Positions 36,418 to 45,902 of a stretch of 64,000 nucleotides of DNA are shown here, in pieces. Source of the stretch: Actinomycetes bacterium (GTDB lineage: Bacteria; Actinomycetota; Acidimicrobiia; Acidimicrobiales; Palsa-688); the NCBI GenBank assembly GCA_021787365.1, contig JAJYMB010000024.1, positions 29,626 to 93,625 of the forward strand, written 5' to 3'. The notes under the pieces are model-generated. The model was not told where the DNA came from, did no database searches, and worked only from the letters and a program-made list of their open reading frames with translations. Both the position numbers and the translations under genes were made by a program. How positions within the stretch are numbered: position 1 is the stretch's first letter; each line of letters begins with the position of its first letter.

Positions 36418-37611
36418 CTATGTGCTCGCTATGGCCGCAACCGGGAGGTCCGAGGTCACGAGCGGCTGCGCACCGACCGCGGCGTCGCCGAAGCCGTAGA
36501 CCTTCCCGTTTGCACCGGCCATGTAATAGCCGCGGTCACTGGGGGTCAGGGCGATGCCGACGATGTCGTTGACGACGATGTGCTCCCCGGGCAGGGAGCC
36601 GAGGAAACCGACGCCCGTGCCGAAGACAAACGCACCGCCATCAGCGCCAACCAATATGTAGCCCGCGTCTCGCTTCGTTGGGAGTATGCCTCGGATGTCA
36701 CGCACGTGCTTGTGTATGCCCGGGAGCGAACCGTAGAAGCGGCTGTCCCCGAAGTTGAACACGCCGCCGTCCGCGCCCACGAGCATGTAGCCATGGCCCG
36801 TAGGCGTCGCCACCATGCCGACGATGTTGTGGACGTGGATGTGGAGGCCCGGTATGGAGCCGTGGAACTTCGCGTTACCGAAGGTGAAAAAGCCTCCGTC
36901 GGCACCTACCAGGTAGTACCCCTCCCCGTCAGCCGTCGGCGCGATGGCCACTACGTCCCTGACGTTCAGGCCGCTGCCAGGTAGGTCCCCATAGTAGGTA
37001 GCGTCGCCGAACGCCTTCACGTACCCATGGGCCGTGACCACCCAGTACCCCTTGCCAGACGGTGTCGCGGTGATCCCGACGACCGGCCCCGTAGCGGCTG
37101 ACGTCGCGAAGTTGCCCATCGCCTGAGCGGCGCCCGACGCGTGGACTACGCCGTTGCTCGTCACGAGCCAGTACCCGGGTGCGGGGAAGTGGACGGCCAT
37201 TTCATAGACGTTCGAGGACGACGACCGGAAACCGTTGACGCCCTTGTAAAAGGCCTGCAAACCTAGTCGGCCCGCTTCTCCGAACTCCGTGGTGCACATG
37301 GCAGATCCATTGGAGGCGTCAATTGAGACGTCCTGACATTGGTTTATCGGCTTGCCGTTGACGTAGAAGTTGACGGTGCCGCCGCTCGGCGTAGGAATGA
37401 CATGAGCCTCGAGCGTTACGTTGGCACCCTGGCTTACGGGGTTTGACGACGCAGAAAGCACGGTCGTGGTCTTTGCCGTCGTGGAGGCAGAGGCGGGCGC
37501 TGGGGCTGCCAGCAACCCGGCAGCGGTAGCGGTGGTCAACCCGGAGATCAGCGAGGCCTTGGCCAGCCGGTTGATGCGGCTAAATTGGGATGTCATGTTA
37601 TCTCTTGTCAT
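36418..37611 (-). CDS. Secreted protein, Ig-like domain plus beta-propeller repeats
   Basis: 397 residues from ATG 37611, chosen because AAAGGGG lies just upstream. A signal peptide (TAAGLLAAPAPASA) is followed by a bacterial Ig-like domain (about 55-140: TTVLSASSNPVSQGANVTLE, then GGTVNFYVNGKPI; two or three Cys). Six repeats of about 43 residues follow: GYWLVTSNGVVHASG, GYWVVTAHGYVKAFGDATYY, GYYLVGADGGFFTFGNAKFH and so on. Such GYxLVxxDGGxFxFG repeats form a beta-propeller and are common in Acidimicrobiia surface proteins. No catalytic residues are evident; a cell-surface or binding role is inferred. Confidence 0.88.
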   Translation of the reverse strand: MTRDNMTSQFSRINRLAKASLISGLTTATAAGLLAAPAPASASTTAKTTTVLSASSNPVSQGANVTLEAHVIPTPSGGTVNFYVNGKPINQCQDVSIDASNGSAMCTTEFGEAGRLGLQAFYKGVNGFRSSSSNVYEMAVHFPAPGYWLVTSNGVVHASGAAQAMGNFATSAATGPVVGITATPSGKGYWVVTAHGYVKAFGDATYYGDLPGSGLNVRDVVAIAPTADGEGYYLVGADGGFFTFGNAKFHGSIPGLHIHVHNIVGMVATPTGHGYMLVGADGGVFNFGDSRFYGSLPGIHKHVRDIRGILPTKRDAGYILVGADGGAFVFGTGVGFLGSLPGEHIVVNDIVGIALTPSDRGYYMAGANGKVYGFGDAAVGAQPLVTSDLPVAAIAST

Positions 37612-37870
37612 GTTGCCCCTTTCGTCACGTAACCTACGTTTCGCGGCACATCGCCGTGCCAACGGTCAAGGAGACAAGGCGGTACATTCCCCGTGCTCGT
37701 AATCCATTGATGAGGGGGCTGTGATGGGTGCATGAAGTCCCTGTTCATGCCCAATGTTCTTTGTGCCGCCGCCGGCGCTGCCGCATGGGTCGGGGCGGAT
37801 TAGCAGCCTGTCGGCTTGGTCGGAGCGGTGCAGGACAGGCCTACGTGGCACAATGGGCAAGGGAGGGAGC

Positions 37871-39373
37871 ATGTTGTTGAGACGAGGAAGCAAACGAGGC
37901 TCGGGCCGGCGGCCAGGGCCGACGCCACGCGATTACAGCTTGACAGGGCCCCAGGCGGCGGCCGCACTGGCGGCAGGCCTTGCGGACGCGCGGTGGTACC
38001 AACCGCCTATCGACCCAGAGAGGCTACGGGCTTTGATGGAGCGTGAGAACGGGCGGCCGGCGCGAGATACCGCCCTGTGGGCCGCTCTGGTGGCGGGTAC
38101 GGGGACAGCGGCCTTGATGTCCCTCCGGCGCCGCTCCCGATTGGCAATCGCCGCCTTCGCCGCTTTCGGCGCGCTTTACGGCGGGTCGGCGGACGCCCGT
38201 TGGCACGAGAACGGCCACGGCACGGCCTTCAAGGCCAAATGGGCCAACGACGCGGTGTACCACGTGGCGTCGTTCATGTTGCTTCGCGAGCCGACTTTGT
38301 GGCGATGGTCTCATTTTCGCCACCACTCGGACACGATAATCGTCGGCCGCGACGCTGAGATCAGCTACCCGCGCCCGACCAAAGTCGTGCCCTTGGTGCT
38401 CAACTACCTCAACCTCGTCAATGGGCCGAGGCTGCTGCTCAGGACCATCCAGCACGCTGCTGGGCGCATCGACGGGACAACCCGGGAGCTGGTGCCCCCG
38501 GACGACCTGCCTCGTCTGGTGCGCGAGGCGCGGGTGCACATGGCGGTCCTTGGCGCTGCCGTGGCCGGAGCGGCCATGTCCGGGACCATGGTCCCGTTAC
38601 TTTTCGTGGGCCTCCCGTCGTTTTACGGCGCCTGGCTGCTCGTGTTCTTCGGCATAACCCAGCACGCCGGCTTGCGTGAGGATGTGCTCGACCACCGCCT
38701 CAACACCCGCACGGTGTACATGAACCCCGTGTTCCGCTTCCTGTACCTCAACATGAACTACCACCTGGAGCACCACCTGTTCCCGTCGGTCCCGTACTAC
38801 AACCTGCCTCAGTTGCACCAGGAGATAAAGGCGTACTTGCCTCCGCCCAAACCTTCGGTCATGGCCGCCTATCGCGAGATCATCCACGCCTTGCGCCAAC
38901 AGCGGCGGGACCCGACCTGGGAACTACCCCTCCCAGAACTACCTGGCGGCCCTTTCCAGCCCTCGTCGGGAGTTGACCCAGCAGCGAGACCCGCGGGGAC
39001 GATCGGGCGCACTGAGGGCGAGCAACTAGCTCCCACACCAGGCGAGGGCGCTGATGAAGTGGTCGACCTCGGCTCGGTCGAGGTCGTCGGGATTGGCGAG
39101 GTGGGGCGTGTCGACGTGGACGGGCACGTCTACGCCCTGTACCGGCTAGAAGAGGACAAGTTCGCCCTCACCGACGGGCTGTGCACCCATGCGCAGGCCG
39201 AACTGAGCGAGGGGCACCTCGACGGCTGCGTGATCGAATGCCCGAAGCACAACGGGCGCTTTGACGTCCGCACCGGCGAGGCAGTCCGCCGCCCCGCGAC
39301 CCGCCCTCTCCAGGCCTACCCGGTCGAGGTGGTGGCCGGCAGGGTGCTGGCACGGCTCGCCCGCCGTCAGTGA
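37871..39373 (+). CDS. Fatty acid desaturase-Rieske ferredoxin fusion (MocD/MocE-like)
   Basis: 500 residues from ATG 37871 (GGGAGG upstream). The first about 370 residues are a membrane di-iron desaturase/hydroxylase with three His boxes: HENGHGT, HFRHHSD and [13 protein letters not shown]. After a Pro/Gly-rich linker (about 375-415) comes a Rieske [2Fe-2S] domain with CTHAQAEL and CPKHNGRFD, so both Cys-x-His and Cys-x2-His ligand pairs are present. Elsewhere MocD (oxygenase) and MocE (Rieske) are separate genes; here the electron donor is fused to the oxygenase. Substrate unknown (rhizopine ether or fatty acyl chain in relatives). Confidence 0.88.
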   Translation: MLLRRGSKRGSGRRPGPTPRDYSLTGPQAAAALAAGLADARWYQPPIDPERLRALMERENGRPARDTALWAALVAGTGTAALMSLRRRSRLAIAAFAAFGALYGGSADARWHENGHGTAFKAKWANDAVYHVASFMLLREPTLWRWSHFRHHSDTIIVGRDAEISYPRPTKVVPLVLNYLNLVNGPRLLLRTIQHAAGRIDGTTRELVPPDDLPRLVREARVHMAVLGAAVAGAAMSGTMVPLLFVGLPSFYGAWLLVFFGITQHAGLREDVLDHRLNTRTVYMNPVFRFLYLNMNYHLEHHLFPSVPYYNLPQLHQEIKAYLPPPKPSVMAAYREIIHALRQQRRDPTWELPLPELPGGPFQPSSGVDPAARPAGTIGRTEGEQLAPTPGEGADEVVDLGSVEVVGIGEVGRVDVDGHVYALYRLEEDKFALTDGLCTHAQAELSEGHLDGCVIECPKHNGRFDVRTGEAVRRPATRPLQAYPVEVVAGRVLARLARRQ

Positions 39374-39677
39374 GTTGGCCCACCGCTCCGGGGCGCTGGC
39401 GCTTTTCGACCTGAGCCATGGAGCAGGCGTGCTCCCCTTGCAGCTGGACCGTTCGGGAGCAGACTTGGCCGTCGGCTGCGGTTACAAGTACTTGAACGGC
39501 GGGCCTGGTGCTCCCGCATGGCTCTATGTACGAAAGGAGGCCTGGTTATGGCGGTTGCGCCAGGTCGCTCCGGAGCGGCGCCAAGCCAGGCGTAAATGGG
39601 AGATCGGGCGCGGGTGGGCGCAGAAAATGGCGCTTCGGTGCGCGCCGAATAGCAGGCCAGGGCCGCTTATTCCGTGA
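39372..39677 (+). pseudogene. Kynureninase fragment
   Basis: About 63 residues: [20 protein letters not shown], then [20 protein letters not shown] and LYVRKEAW. This is the kynureninase segment containing the PLP lysine (in GYKYLNGG). Everything before and after (about 350 residues) is missing, and the tail is non-native. It starts immediately at the stop of the desaturase fusion gene, so the junction is at about 39372. Confidence 0.85.
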
Positions 39678-40986
39678 GCGCCGGGACGAGGTCGCGCAGA
39701 CGCACCCGTTTACCGGTTTGCAGCACCGCCGCCCCGTATACCCGGGCCGCCAGGAGTGCCACGGCGAGAGTGCAAGCCAGCGTCGCTACCACTGACAGCA
39801 GGAACTGCCACCACGTCACCTCCCCGAACCCGATCAAGGTGGGCATGGCGAACGGGGCCGTCGGGGGCAAGTATGCGAGCACCTTTACCAGCAGCGAGGC
39901 GTTGCCTGAACTGACGCCAGTGAGGGAGACGATGTACCCGAAGATGAGGGGCGCGCTCAGTGGCAGGGCCAGGCTTTGTACTTGGTCCTGACGCTCGGCC
40001 AGCGAGCCGGCGGCCGCGTACATCCAGCTGTAGAAGGCATATCCGAGCAACAGCCAAGCGAGTGTGGCCACTACCACCAGTGGTGAGGCACCCTGCACCA
40101 AACTTGACCCCACCGCCTGGGCCAGCACCAGCGCGAAGGCGACAAGGGCGACGGCCTGCGCGAGGGCGACTGCGCCTATCCCGATGACCTTGCCGGCGAG
40201 CAACTGGATTGGCCGTACCGTGGCGAGCAGGACTTCTACGACCCGGCTCGCCTTCTCCTCCATAACCCCCATAAGTGTCCACGTGAGGTACTGGGTGAGC
40301 ACGATGAAGACGAGGATCACGCCGATCAGCGCCGTGGCCTCCGCGGTCGTGCGGGCCTTCTTCCCGGGGTGGATGCTGTAGACCGGCAAGGGTTTGGCTC
40401 CGGCGACGGCGGCGGCCTGTTCCGGGGTCAAGCCTGCCTGGGCAAAAGCGCGTTGAGCACCGAGGGTCTCGGATACGGCCCGAACGTACCGGGCTCCGAC
40501 GGATGTGTCGGAGGCTGAGACGGGGTCCTTCACCAAGATCTTGTCTGTACCGTCGACGACCATTTCGAGCTGGCCAACGCTGAGAGCGGCGCGCGCCCGC
40601 GACAGGTCCGGCTCGCTCACGAGCTCCACGGGCAAACCCACGCTCTTGGCCAGGCCTTGCAACTCGGCCTCGAGGGACGTTGAGCTCGCCACCACGCCTA
40701 TCCTCTGGCTCTTGGTCGTCCCCGAACTGAGCTCGGGGATGACCACGGCAGCCGCCACCACGGTGAAGAGGATGACCGTCACCACTCGAAATACCCGCCC
40801 CCGCAGGCGCTCACGGATCTCGCGCCCGGCCACGAGGCCGGTGTCCCCGAGCAGCTGGCGGCCTGGCAGTCGCGTCAGGAAAACACCCAATCGCGGCAAT
40901 GGGTGCTCGCCTCGGCGGCGGAAACTGAGGCGGATGAGGGCCACGATTACCAGGACGGCGAGGATGATGATCGGGAGGGGCTTCAC
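39667..40986 (-). CDS. ABC-2 type export permease (NatB-like)
   Basis: A 439-residue protein with a first helix near the N-terminus ([17 protein letters not shown]) and then [20 protein letters not shown] entering helix 2. A large extracellular domain spans about 90-215. Five or six C-terminal helices include [20 protein letters not shown]. The EKxxR motif after that helix is typical of NatB/YhaP exporters. It overlaps the ATPase gene by ATGA, forming a two-gene transporter operon. Cargo unknown (Na+, peptide or drug in relatives). Confidence 0.88.
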   Translation of the reverse strand: MKPLPIIILAVLVIVALIRLSFRRRGEHPLPRLGVFLTRLPGRQLLGDTGLVAGREIRERLRGRVFRVVTVILFTVVAAAVVIPELSSGTTKSQRIGVVASSTSLEAELQGLAKSVGLPVELVSEPDLSRARAALSVGQLEMVVDGTDKILVKDPVSASDTSVGARYVRAVSETLGAQRAFAQAGLTPEQAAAVAGAKPLPVYSIHPGKKARTTAEATALIGVILVFIVLTQYLTWTLMGVMEEKASRVVEVLLATVRPIQLLAGKVIGIGAVALAQAVALVAFALVLAQAVGSSLVQGASPLVVVATLAWLLLGYAFYSWMYAAAGSLAERQDQVQSLALPLSAPLIFGYIVSLTGVSSGNASLLVKVLAYLPPTAPFAMPTLIGFGEVTWWQFLLSVVATLACTLAVALLAARVYGAAVLQTGKRVRLRDLVPALTE

Positions 40987-41882
40987 CTGCCCACTGCCTC
41001 CCGGAAAACTTCGGAAAGGCGGCGACGTTCAAAGACAAACTTGGTCACGTGACCAGCGGAACGCGCCGCGTCCAGCACCACGTCGCTGTTGGTAGTGTCG
41101 TCGAGGACGAGCCGGACGTCACCGCCGTTTACTTCCGACACGGTGACACCGGGGATGGCACGAGCCCACAGCCCCTGGCGATCTCCCTCCACCCGGACTG
41201 CGAGCCGCCGCGCCCCACTGGTGGCCAGCTCATCGACGGTCCCGCTCGCCACGAGCCGACCGTGGTCGATGATGGCTACTGACTCACACAGGTCTTCGAC
41301 CAGGTCGAGCTGGTGGCTCGACAAGAGCACGCAGCGCCCTGAGTGGGCGCGCTCCACGAGGACCTCGCCGATGGCGTCGATGCCGGCAGGGTCCAAGCCG
41401 GCCAGCGGCTCGTCGAGCACCAGCACCTCAGGGTCGTGCACGAGTGCAGCCGCCAACTGCACTCGCTGCCGGTTGCCGTGCGAGAGCGCTTCCACTTTGC
41501 TGGTTGCCCGGTCCGCCACGGCCAAGCGCTCGAGCCACCGGAGTGTGGCGGTGGCGGCAGTTGACGCGTCCATTCCGTGCAATCGGCCGATGTACTCGAC
41601 CTGCTCGGCGACGAGCATGTTCGGGTAAAGGCCCCGTTCTTCAGGCATGTACCCGAAGCGACGTCGTTGGTCGTACCCGACCGGGGCCCCTTTCCACCGC
41701 ACCGAGCCGACGTCGAGGTCGGTCAGGCCGAAGATGGCCCGCATCGTTGTCGTCTTGCCGGCCCCGTTCGGGCCGAGGAACCCCACGACCTGACCCGCAG
41801 GGACATTGAAGCTCAGGCCGTCGAGGGCTGTAACGTTGCCGAACCGACGGCTCAGGTCATCGAGTTCTAGTACCTCGCTCAC
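40983..41882 (-). CDS. ABC transporter ATP-binding protein (NatA-like)
   Basis: A 299-residue protein with Walker A GPNGAGKTTTMRAIFG (about 38-53), the Q-loop region YMPEERGLYPN, the signature ALSHGNRQRVQLAAAL (LSHGN instead of LSGGQ, as in NatA/YhaQ members), Walker B EVLVLDEPLAGLDP and the switch His in SSHQLDLVEDLC. The C-terminal extension (about 220-299) is a regulatory tail. It drives the permease that follows. Confidence 0.93.
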   Translation of the reverse strand: MSEVLELDDLSRRFGNVTALDGLSFNVPAGQVVGFLGPNGAGKTTTMRAIFGLTDLDVGSVRWKGAPVGYDQRRRFGYMPEERGLYPNMLVAEQVEYIGRLHGMDASTAATATLRWLERLAVADRATSKVEALSHGNRQRVQLAAALVHDPEVLVLDEPLAGLDPAGIDAIGEVLVERAHSGRCVLLSSHQLDLVEDLCESVAIIDHGRLVASGTVDELATSGARRLAVRVEGDRQGLWARAIPGVTVSEVNGGDVRLVLDDTTNSDVVLDAARSAGHVTKFVFERRRLSEVFREAVGR

Positions 41883-42109
41883 GGTCGCAAGCCGCGGGCC
41901 CTTCTATGCAGTGCGGCCGCCGTTGTCCGGAGATCGTTCACGTGCCCCATTCGACCCCGGTGCCCAAGTGGGCCACTAGGGGCCATTGGCACAAATCCAG
42001 GAGGAGGCCGCGAAACGACCCGCCCGCTATTCAGCGCCGGGCCCGCCATCCTGGTCTCGTGGGGGCCAGTAGTGGTGCGAATGAAGTGGGCGCTGGCCAG
42101 CCCGACTGA
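41883..42109. other. Intergenic region upstream of ABC operon
   Basis: The ABC operon promoter must lie here. No gene is convincing and no clear -35/-10 pair was found. Confidence 0.3.
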
Positions 42110-42307
42110 GAGGCCAGTCAGGTCACATGGCGGCCGCTCGCCGAGCATGGCTCCCCGTGGGCCAGCCAGGACGAGCATCTGCACCCGGTCCTCGATCACG
42201 GCTGCCGGTTCGTCTACTTCGCCTCGGACCGTGGTTGGCGCCGGGCCATTTACCGGGTCCCAGCCGATGGGCCCGTTGCCGAGACCCACGGCCTGGCGCG
42301 GGAGTAA
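42110..42307 (+). pseudogene. PD40/TolB-like propeller (oligogalacturonate-lyase-type) fragment
   Basis: The open frame from 42110 to TAA 42307 reads SPWASQDEHLHPVLDHG, then RFVYFASDRGWRRAIYRVPA. This matches a terminal blade of PD40/oligogalacturonate-lyase-like propellers (H-x-HPVL..G..V.F.SDR....IY). It has no start and no upstream blades. About 65 residues remain of a protein that would be 350-400 long. Confidence 0.6.
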
Positions 42308-42526
42308 CCGGGTTCGAAGAGCATCACAAACACCCCTTTCGGCGGGAGGCGGGTTGAAGGAAGGGCGGGCTTCGCAACAAAAGCTGGGCGAGCCTGGTGC
42401 CCGAAGCCCGTGGCCGGGAGCGCCCGGTGCGCCTTCGCACACGCTGCCCGCCCCAAATAATGAGAATTCGTTTCCAATTGATAGCTCAGTTCGATCTGTA
42501 TGCAAAGGTTTTCCGCAGCTAACCTC

Positions 42527-42556
42527 TTGATATGTGTGCGGAGGACGGGCTATGCT
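42527..42556 (+). promoter_or_regulatory. Sigma-A type promoter for the 42615 gene
   Basis: TTGATA at 42527-42532, an 18-base spacer and TATGCT at 42551-42556, about 60 bases before the start. The surrounding DNA is AT-richer than the rest of the region. Confidence 0.55.
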
Positions 42557-42614
42557 CGGCGAAAGTAGCCAGGCGCGGTGACGTGCACGCTCTTATGCGA
42601 AAGAAGGAAAGTAC

Positions 42615-42938
42615 GTGGCGATGTTTCGGCAAGCCGACATGCCTATAGTGCAATTCCACTGCCCCGAGCACGGTCCGATGAGCGTCCTCGCTGAGCCCGC
42701 GAGCAGTGTCGCGGACAATACGCGCTATTCGGCGCTGGTACCCTGCAAGGGCCACGTGCTCAAGGTGGAGGTAGACGCTCGTGTGCCAGATGCCACCGAC
42801 GTCATGGTATGCGACGTGACTGGGGTCGCCGAGGAGGCGGAGCGGTGGCTCAGTTGGCGTGAGGTGGCCCTTGGCTCTTTGCTATGGCACCCGTCACGTG
42901 GCGCCCGCTGGCGGAAGGGGCCACCACCCGCGCTCTAG
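42615..42938 (+). CDS. Small hypothetical protein
   Basis: 107 residues from GTG 42615 (ATG 42621 is also possible), with AAGGAAAG as ribosome-binding site and a good upstream promoter. The sequence has a Cys-Pro-Glu-His-Gly motif near the start and two more cysteines (in VPCKG and MVCDV), so metal binding is possible. There is no helix long enough to span a membrane. No family recognised. The following gene has the same direction. Confidence 0.55.
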   Translation: MAMFRQADMPIVQFHCPEHGPMSVLAEPASSVADNTRYSALVPCKGHVLKVEVDARVPDATDVMVCDVTGVAEEAERWLSWREVALGSLLWHPSRGARWRKGPPPAL

Positions 42939-43096
42939 CCGGACGCGGTGCCCGGGAAGAGAAGTTGGTGGGGAGCGCTTTCGGCTCGGCCTAGGCAAAT
43001 GAGCCAGTCGCCTTGGGACTTTTGGCTCAGTTTCGCCCGGAGCGAGGGCTACGAGAGGGCGAGCCTGAAGACTGGCCCACCGCGACCCCTAAGGTG

Positions 43097-43573
43097 GTGC
43101 GGGTGGGTCTCGATACTCCTGCCGTACGCAGCGTCGAAGGATCGGGGCTGGAGTACCACATAGTCAGGACCGAGGTCCCGTCGGGCCCGGAGGAGAGCGC
43201 CGTTTTGCAGGGGATCGACCTCGGTCAGCTTCTCCGGACGATCGTGGTGCGCCGCGGGGAGGACGATTACGTGTTCGTGCTCGTGCCCGGCGGCCGCCAG
43301 ATCGACTGGCCGAAGCTGCGAGCGGTGCTCGGCGTACGCCGCCTGTCGCTTCCTGACAAGGAGGAGGCGAAGAAGGCCACCGGTTACGACCGCGGAGCTA
43401 TCACCCCGCTGGGCTCGGCCAGAGCCTGGCCTGTCGTCGCCGACGAGGCTGTCGCCGCGGCGGGCACCGTGGCGATCGGCGCCGGAGCACGGGGGGCCAA
43501 CTTTCATGTCGACGCAGCACAGCTACTCGACTTGCTGGGTGCGCAAGTGGCGGATGTGACGAAGCCCGGCTGA
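43097..43573 (+). CDS. YbaK/EbsC-type aminoacyl-tRNA deacylase
   Basis: About 158 residues from GTG 43097; GTG 43103, with AAGGTGG upstream, is also good. The YbaK fold is marked by EYHIVRTEV near the start, then VVRRGEDDYVFVLVPGGRQI, LGVRRLSLPDKEEAKKATGY and GAITPLGS. Family members hydrolyse mischarged Cys-tRNA(Pro) or related species. The frame is open further upstream, but that part shows no similarity. Cytosolic housekeeping role. Confidence 0.82.
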   Translation: MRVGLDTPAVRSVEGSGLEYHIVRTEVPSGPEESAVLQGIDLGQLLRTIVVRRGEDDYVFVLVPGGRQIDWPKLRAVLGVRRLSLPDKEEAKKATGYDRGAITPLGSARAWPVVADEAVAAAGTVAIGAGARGANFHVDAAQLLDLLGAQVADVTKPG

Positions 43574-43594
43574 ACCAGCCAGGCCTGTAGCCCG

Positions 43595-44017
43595 TCAGCG
43601 GTCCTGGTGCCCCGTTTGGCCGTAGCCCTCTCGGAACGCCCGCCTGGCCGACCCGACGATGCGGCCAGCGCGCCCGGCCGCGTCGCGGATCATCGCATCG
43701 CGGCGCTCCGGGCGGCTTGCGCGACTCTGAGCTTCGCCCAGCCAGCGGCCCAGCCGGCGGGCATGATGGCTTTCGAGCGCGAGCGCCTCCTGGTAACTCC
43801 GGCGAAAGGCTCTCTTGCTGGCTTGGACTGAGCGCTTGACCAACCACCAGCACCCATATATGACGGCCGTGGTGCCGACGCCAACGGCGAGATCGATCGC
43901 GAGGTACTTGCCGTTGCCCCCGTTATTGTCCCATGCGACCCCCGTGAAGACGGCCACTGAGAACACGGCGAGCAAGAGCCGCCACACCAACCAGCGAGAG
44001 CGGCCCTTCACGGTCAC
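43595..44017 (-). CDS. Small two-helix membrane protein
   Basis: A 140-residue protein with two helices (about 12-30 and 40-60: LVWRLLLAVFSVAVFTGVAW, then LAVGVGTTAVIYGCWWLVKR). The C-terminal tail is strongly basic and helical (SKRAFRRSYQEALALESHHA). It starts at GTG 44017, immediately after the stop of the DJ-1/PfpI gene, so the two are co-transcribed. Function unknown. Confidence 0.65.
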   Translation of the reverse strand: MTVKGRSRWLVWRLLLAVFSVAVFTGVAWDNNGGNGKYLAIDLAVGVGTTAVIYGCWWLVKRSVQASKRAFRRSYQEALALESHHARRLGRWLGEAQSRASRPERRDAMIRDAAGRAGRIVGSARRAFREGYGQTGHQDR

Positions 44018-44542
44018 TTACGCTCGCTCCGCCTCGAGAGCAGCCAAGAGTGCCTTCATCCAGGGCCCGAGGTCAGCCGGCGTGCGAGCCGAGATGAGGT
44101 TGCCGTCCACCACCGTTTCCTCGTCGGCCCAGTCGACGCCGGCGTTGACCATGTCATCGCGGATCGCGGCGACACTGGTCGCTCGGCGGCCTTTCAGGAT
44201 GCCGGCGGAGATCGGGACCCAGCCGGCATGGCAGATGAAGGCGATCGGCTTGCCCGCGCGGTCGAAGGCTCGCACCAGCTCCAACACCGCTTTGGACCGG
44301 CGAAGGCGGTCCGGCGCGTACCCGCCGGGGACGACCAGCGCGTCAAAGTCGTCCTCGGCTACCTGATCGACGGAGGCGTCGACCTCGACCGGCCCGTGGC
44401 CCTTCTTCCCGCTTACCGGTGAGCGGTCGAGCCCGGCCACGGTGACGCCGATGCCCTCCTCTTTCAGCCGGTAGAGCGGGTAGAGGAGCTCCATGTCTTC
44501 GAAGAGGTCCGCTGCCAGCAACAGCACTTGTTTGGAGGCCAT
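44018..44542 (-). CDS. DJ-1/PfpI family protein
   Basis: 174 residues from ATG 44542, a normal length for PfpI-like proteins. The fold opens KQVLLLAADLFEDMELLYPL, and the nucleophile cysteine lies in the elbow AFICHAGWVPISAG. The neighbouring DALVVPGGYAPD and NLISARTPADLGPWM are typical. Members act as glyoxalases, protein deglycases or chaperones in stress. The frame is open upstream to 44716, but that part is Ser/Gly/Pro-rich and unlikely. The small membrane protein gene follows. Confidence 0.88.
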   Translation of the reverse strand: MASKQVLLLAADLFEDMELLYPLYRLKEEGIGVTVAGLDRSPVSGKKGHGPVEVDASVDQVAEDDFDALVVPGGYAPDRLRRSKAVLELVRAFDRAGKPIAFICHAGWVPISAGILKGRRATSVAAIRDDMVNAGVDWADEETVVDGNLISARTPADLGPWMKALLAALEAERA

Positions 44543-45083
44543 GGCACCCAGCCTAGGGCCGGTCCCACGGCTGCGCCCCAGTTCAACCGGTAACTGGGTT
44601 GGTGCGCCCGGGCTGGTGCCGCCCTCGGTCTCACGGCCGCCGGCACCGGGCGGGCCGGAGCCACTGCCGGATGGGGAGGGCTTGCCGCTGGTGATGTCGG
44701 GCATGCGCTCCGCCAAGCGCTGGGGGAGCGGGTCCCCGGGGGCCTCCGTGGGAGACGACGCTCCAACATTTCGGGCCTGGCATCGGGAGCCGGTCGTCTC
44801 AGCGGCGCAGTGCGAGGGGAGTCCCAGGCCCAGATCCGTGAATAGGCCCGAGCTCAGGGTTATCCCGTCGGGGACCGCGGCCGCATTCGCGGAGAAGTCC
44901 GTGCCGCTTATGGAGCGGATCAGTCAAAAGGAGCGCGACGCCGCTAGGCATGTAGCCGTGGGCGCCAAGCCGGGCGCAACGGCCGCCGGCCCACTTGACC
45001 CCCTCACGTGGGACAACGGCACGTGCCATGTCCTTTCCGACGTCGGGGGCGGACCTCCGCCGTGGGGAGGTCACAGCAATAAC
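44543..45083. other. Intergenic region, no gene supported
   Basis: About 540 bases. Frames are open on both strands but without domains or ribosome-binding sites. It ends at the first copy of a TGATGCATA palindrome. Confidence 0.35.
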
Positions 45084-45108
45084 TGATGCATAGTGCACTT
45101 ATGCATCA
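45084..45108. repeat. TGATGCATA-N7-TATGCATCA palindrome, copy 1
   Basis: Perfect 9-bp arms with a 7-base centre (GTGCACT). The same arrangement, with 8-bp arms and also a 7-base centre, recurs at 47169-47191. Likely a binding site for a dimeric protein. Confidence 0.7.
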
Positions 45109-45211
45109 CTGTCTCAGAAATTTCGCCGTGATCTTCGGTGCATCGTTCGGCGGGCGTTGGCAGCCGCTCGGACCCCGGCCCTCGTCGTGCCGCCGAACAC
45201 CCCGAACACCC

Positions 45212-45475
45212 TTACGTAGCCGTGAGCGCAGTGCCATGAGCCTCATGGGCCAGGACCTTGGCCACCCGGCACTCGAGACGGTCGCCCGGCTCGACTCGGG
45301 CAATCGAGTCGCCAAGGACGGTCAACGCCGCGCTCGCTTGCTCCATCTGGGCCTGAAGGAAGCGGCCGAGGGGCATCAGGCCTTTGAGGACCCGCTCCCG
45401 CCGCTCGTTACCGAGTAGGTACCAACCTCCAAGCGCGAGCAGCAGCCATACAGCCCAATTCGGCACCTTCAGCAC
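45212..45475 (-). CDS. Small single-helix membrane protein
   Basis: 87 residues from GTG 45475. One N-terminal helix (PNWAVWLLLALGGWYLLG) is followed by a cytosolic, weakly coiled tail (LGRFLQAQMEQASAALTVLG). No family known. It diverges from the MbcA/ParS-like gene, with about 70 bases between the starts. Confidence 0.5.
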   Translation of the reverse strand: MLKVPNWAVWLLLALGGWYLLGNERRERVLKGLMPLGRFLQAQMEQASAALTVLGDSIARVEPGDRLECRVAKVLAHEAHGTALTAT

Positions 45476-45548
45476 GCCGGCGACGCCCTACGCTGGAAGC
45501 ACAACCGGAAGTGAGTACGGTAATGAAGTCGGAATGGAGGGTGCCTGG

Positions 45549-45902
45549 GTGACGGACGTACTCAACCTGGAACGAGCAGTCGAAGCGAACGAGATCGTAC
45601 GGGCCCTGAAGCGCTACGGGGTGTCCCAGGCGGAAGTGGGTACGGTCGCCGGAGTGGCGGACCGTGCCGTCCGGAACTGGGCGTCGGCTGGGATCCGCCC
45701 GCAACGCTACGACAAGCTCTCCGAGCTGCGGGACCTTGTGCTGCTGCTTTCGGACGCCTTGACCCCGCGAGGGACCGGGCAGTGGCTCCATGCGCGGAAC
45801 CGGCTCCTCGGCGGCGCGCGCCCGCTCGAGCTGTTGGCTTCGGGCAGGGGCGAGGAGGTGCGCCGCGCTGCTCAGGCTTTCGTAGACGGCTCCTACGTTT
45901 GA
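45549..45902 (+). CDS. MbcA/ParS/Xre-type antitoxin-like protein (DUF2384)
   Basis: 117 residues from GTG 45549, chosen for GGAGGG seven bases upstream; ATG 45534 lacks one. The N-terminal helix-turn-helix reads YGVSQAEVGTVAGVADRAVR then NWASAG. The C-terminal toxin-binding domain ends GGARPLELLASGRGEEVRRA, then FVDGSYV. In the family this pairs with a RES-domain NAD-degrading toxin; none is found within 1 kb on either side. It may be an orphan regulator. Confidence 0.75.
   Translation: MTDVLNLERAVEANEIVRALKRYGVSQAEVGTVAGVADRAVRNWASAGIRPQRYDKLSELRDLVLLLSDALTPRGTGQWLHARNRLLGGARPLELLASGRGEEVRRAAQAFVDGSYV

Noticed and set aside
42461..42476. Fur/Zur-like box TGAGAATTCGTTTCCA
   Set aside because: Only a partial match to metal-regulator consensus sequences, and the gene that would be controlled on the minus strand is not recognisable.
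43595..44017. Holin or toxin role for the small two-helix protein
   Set aside because: No similarity to holins or TA toxins beyond having two helices; it is kept as hypothetical.
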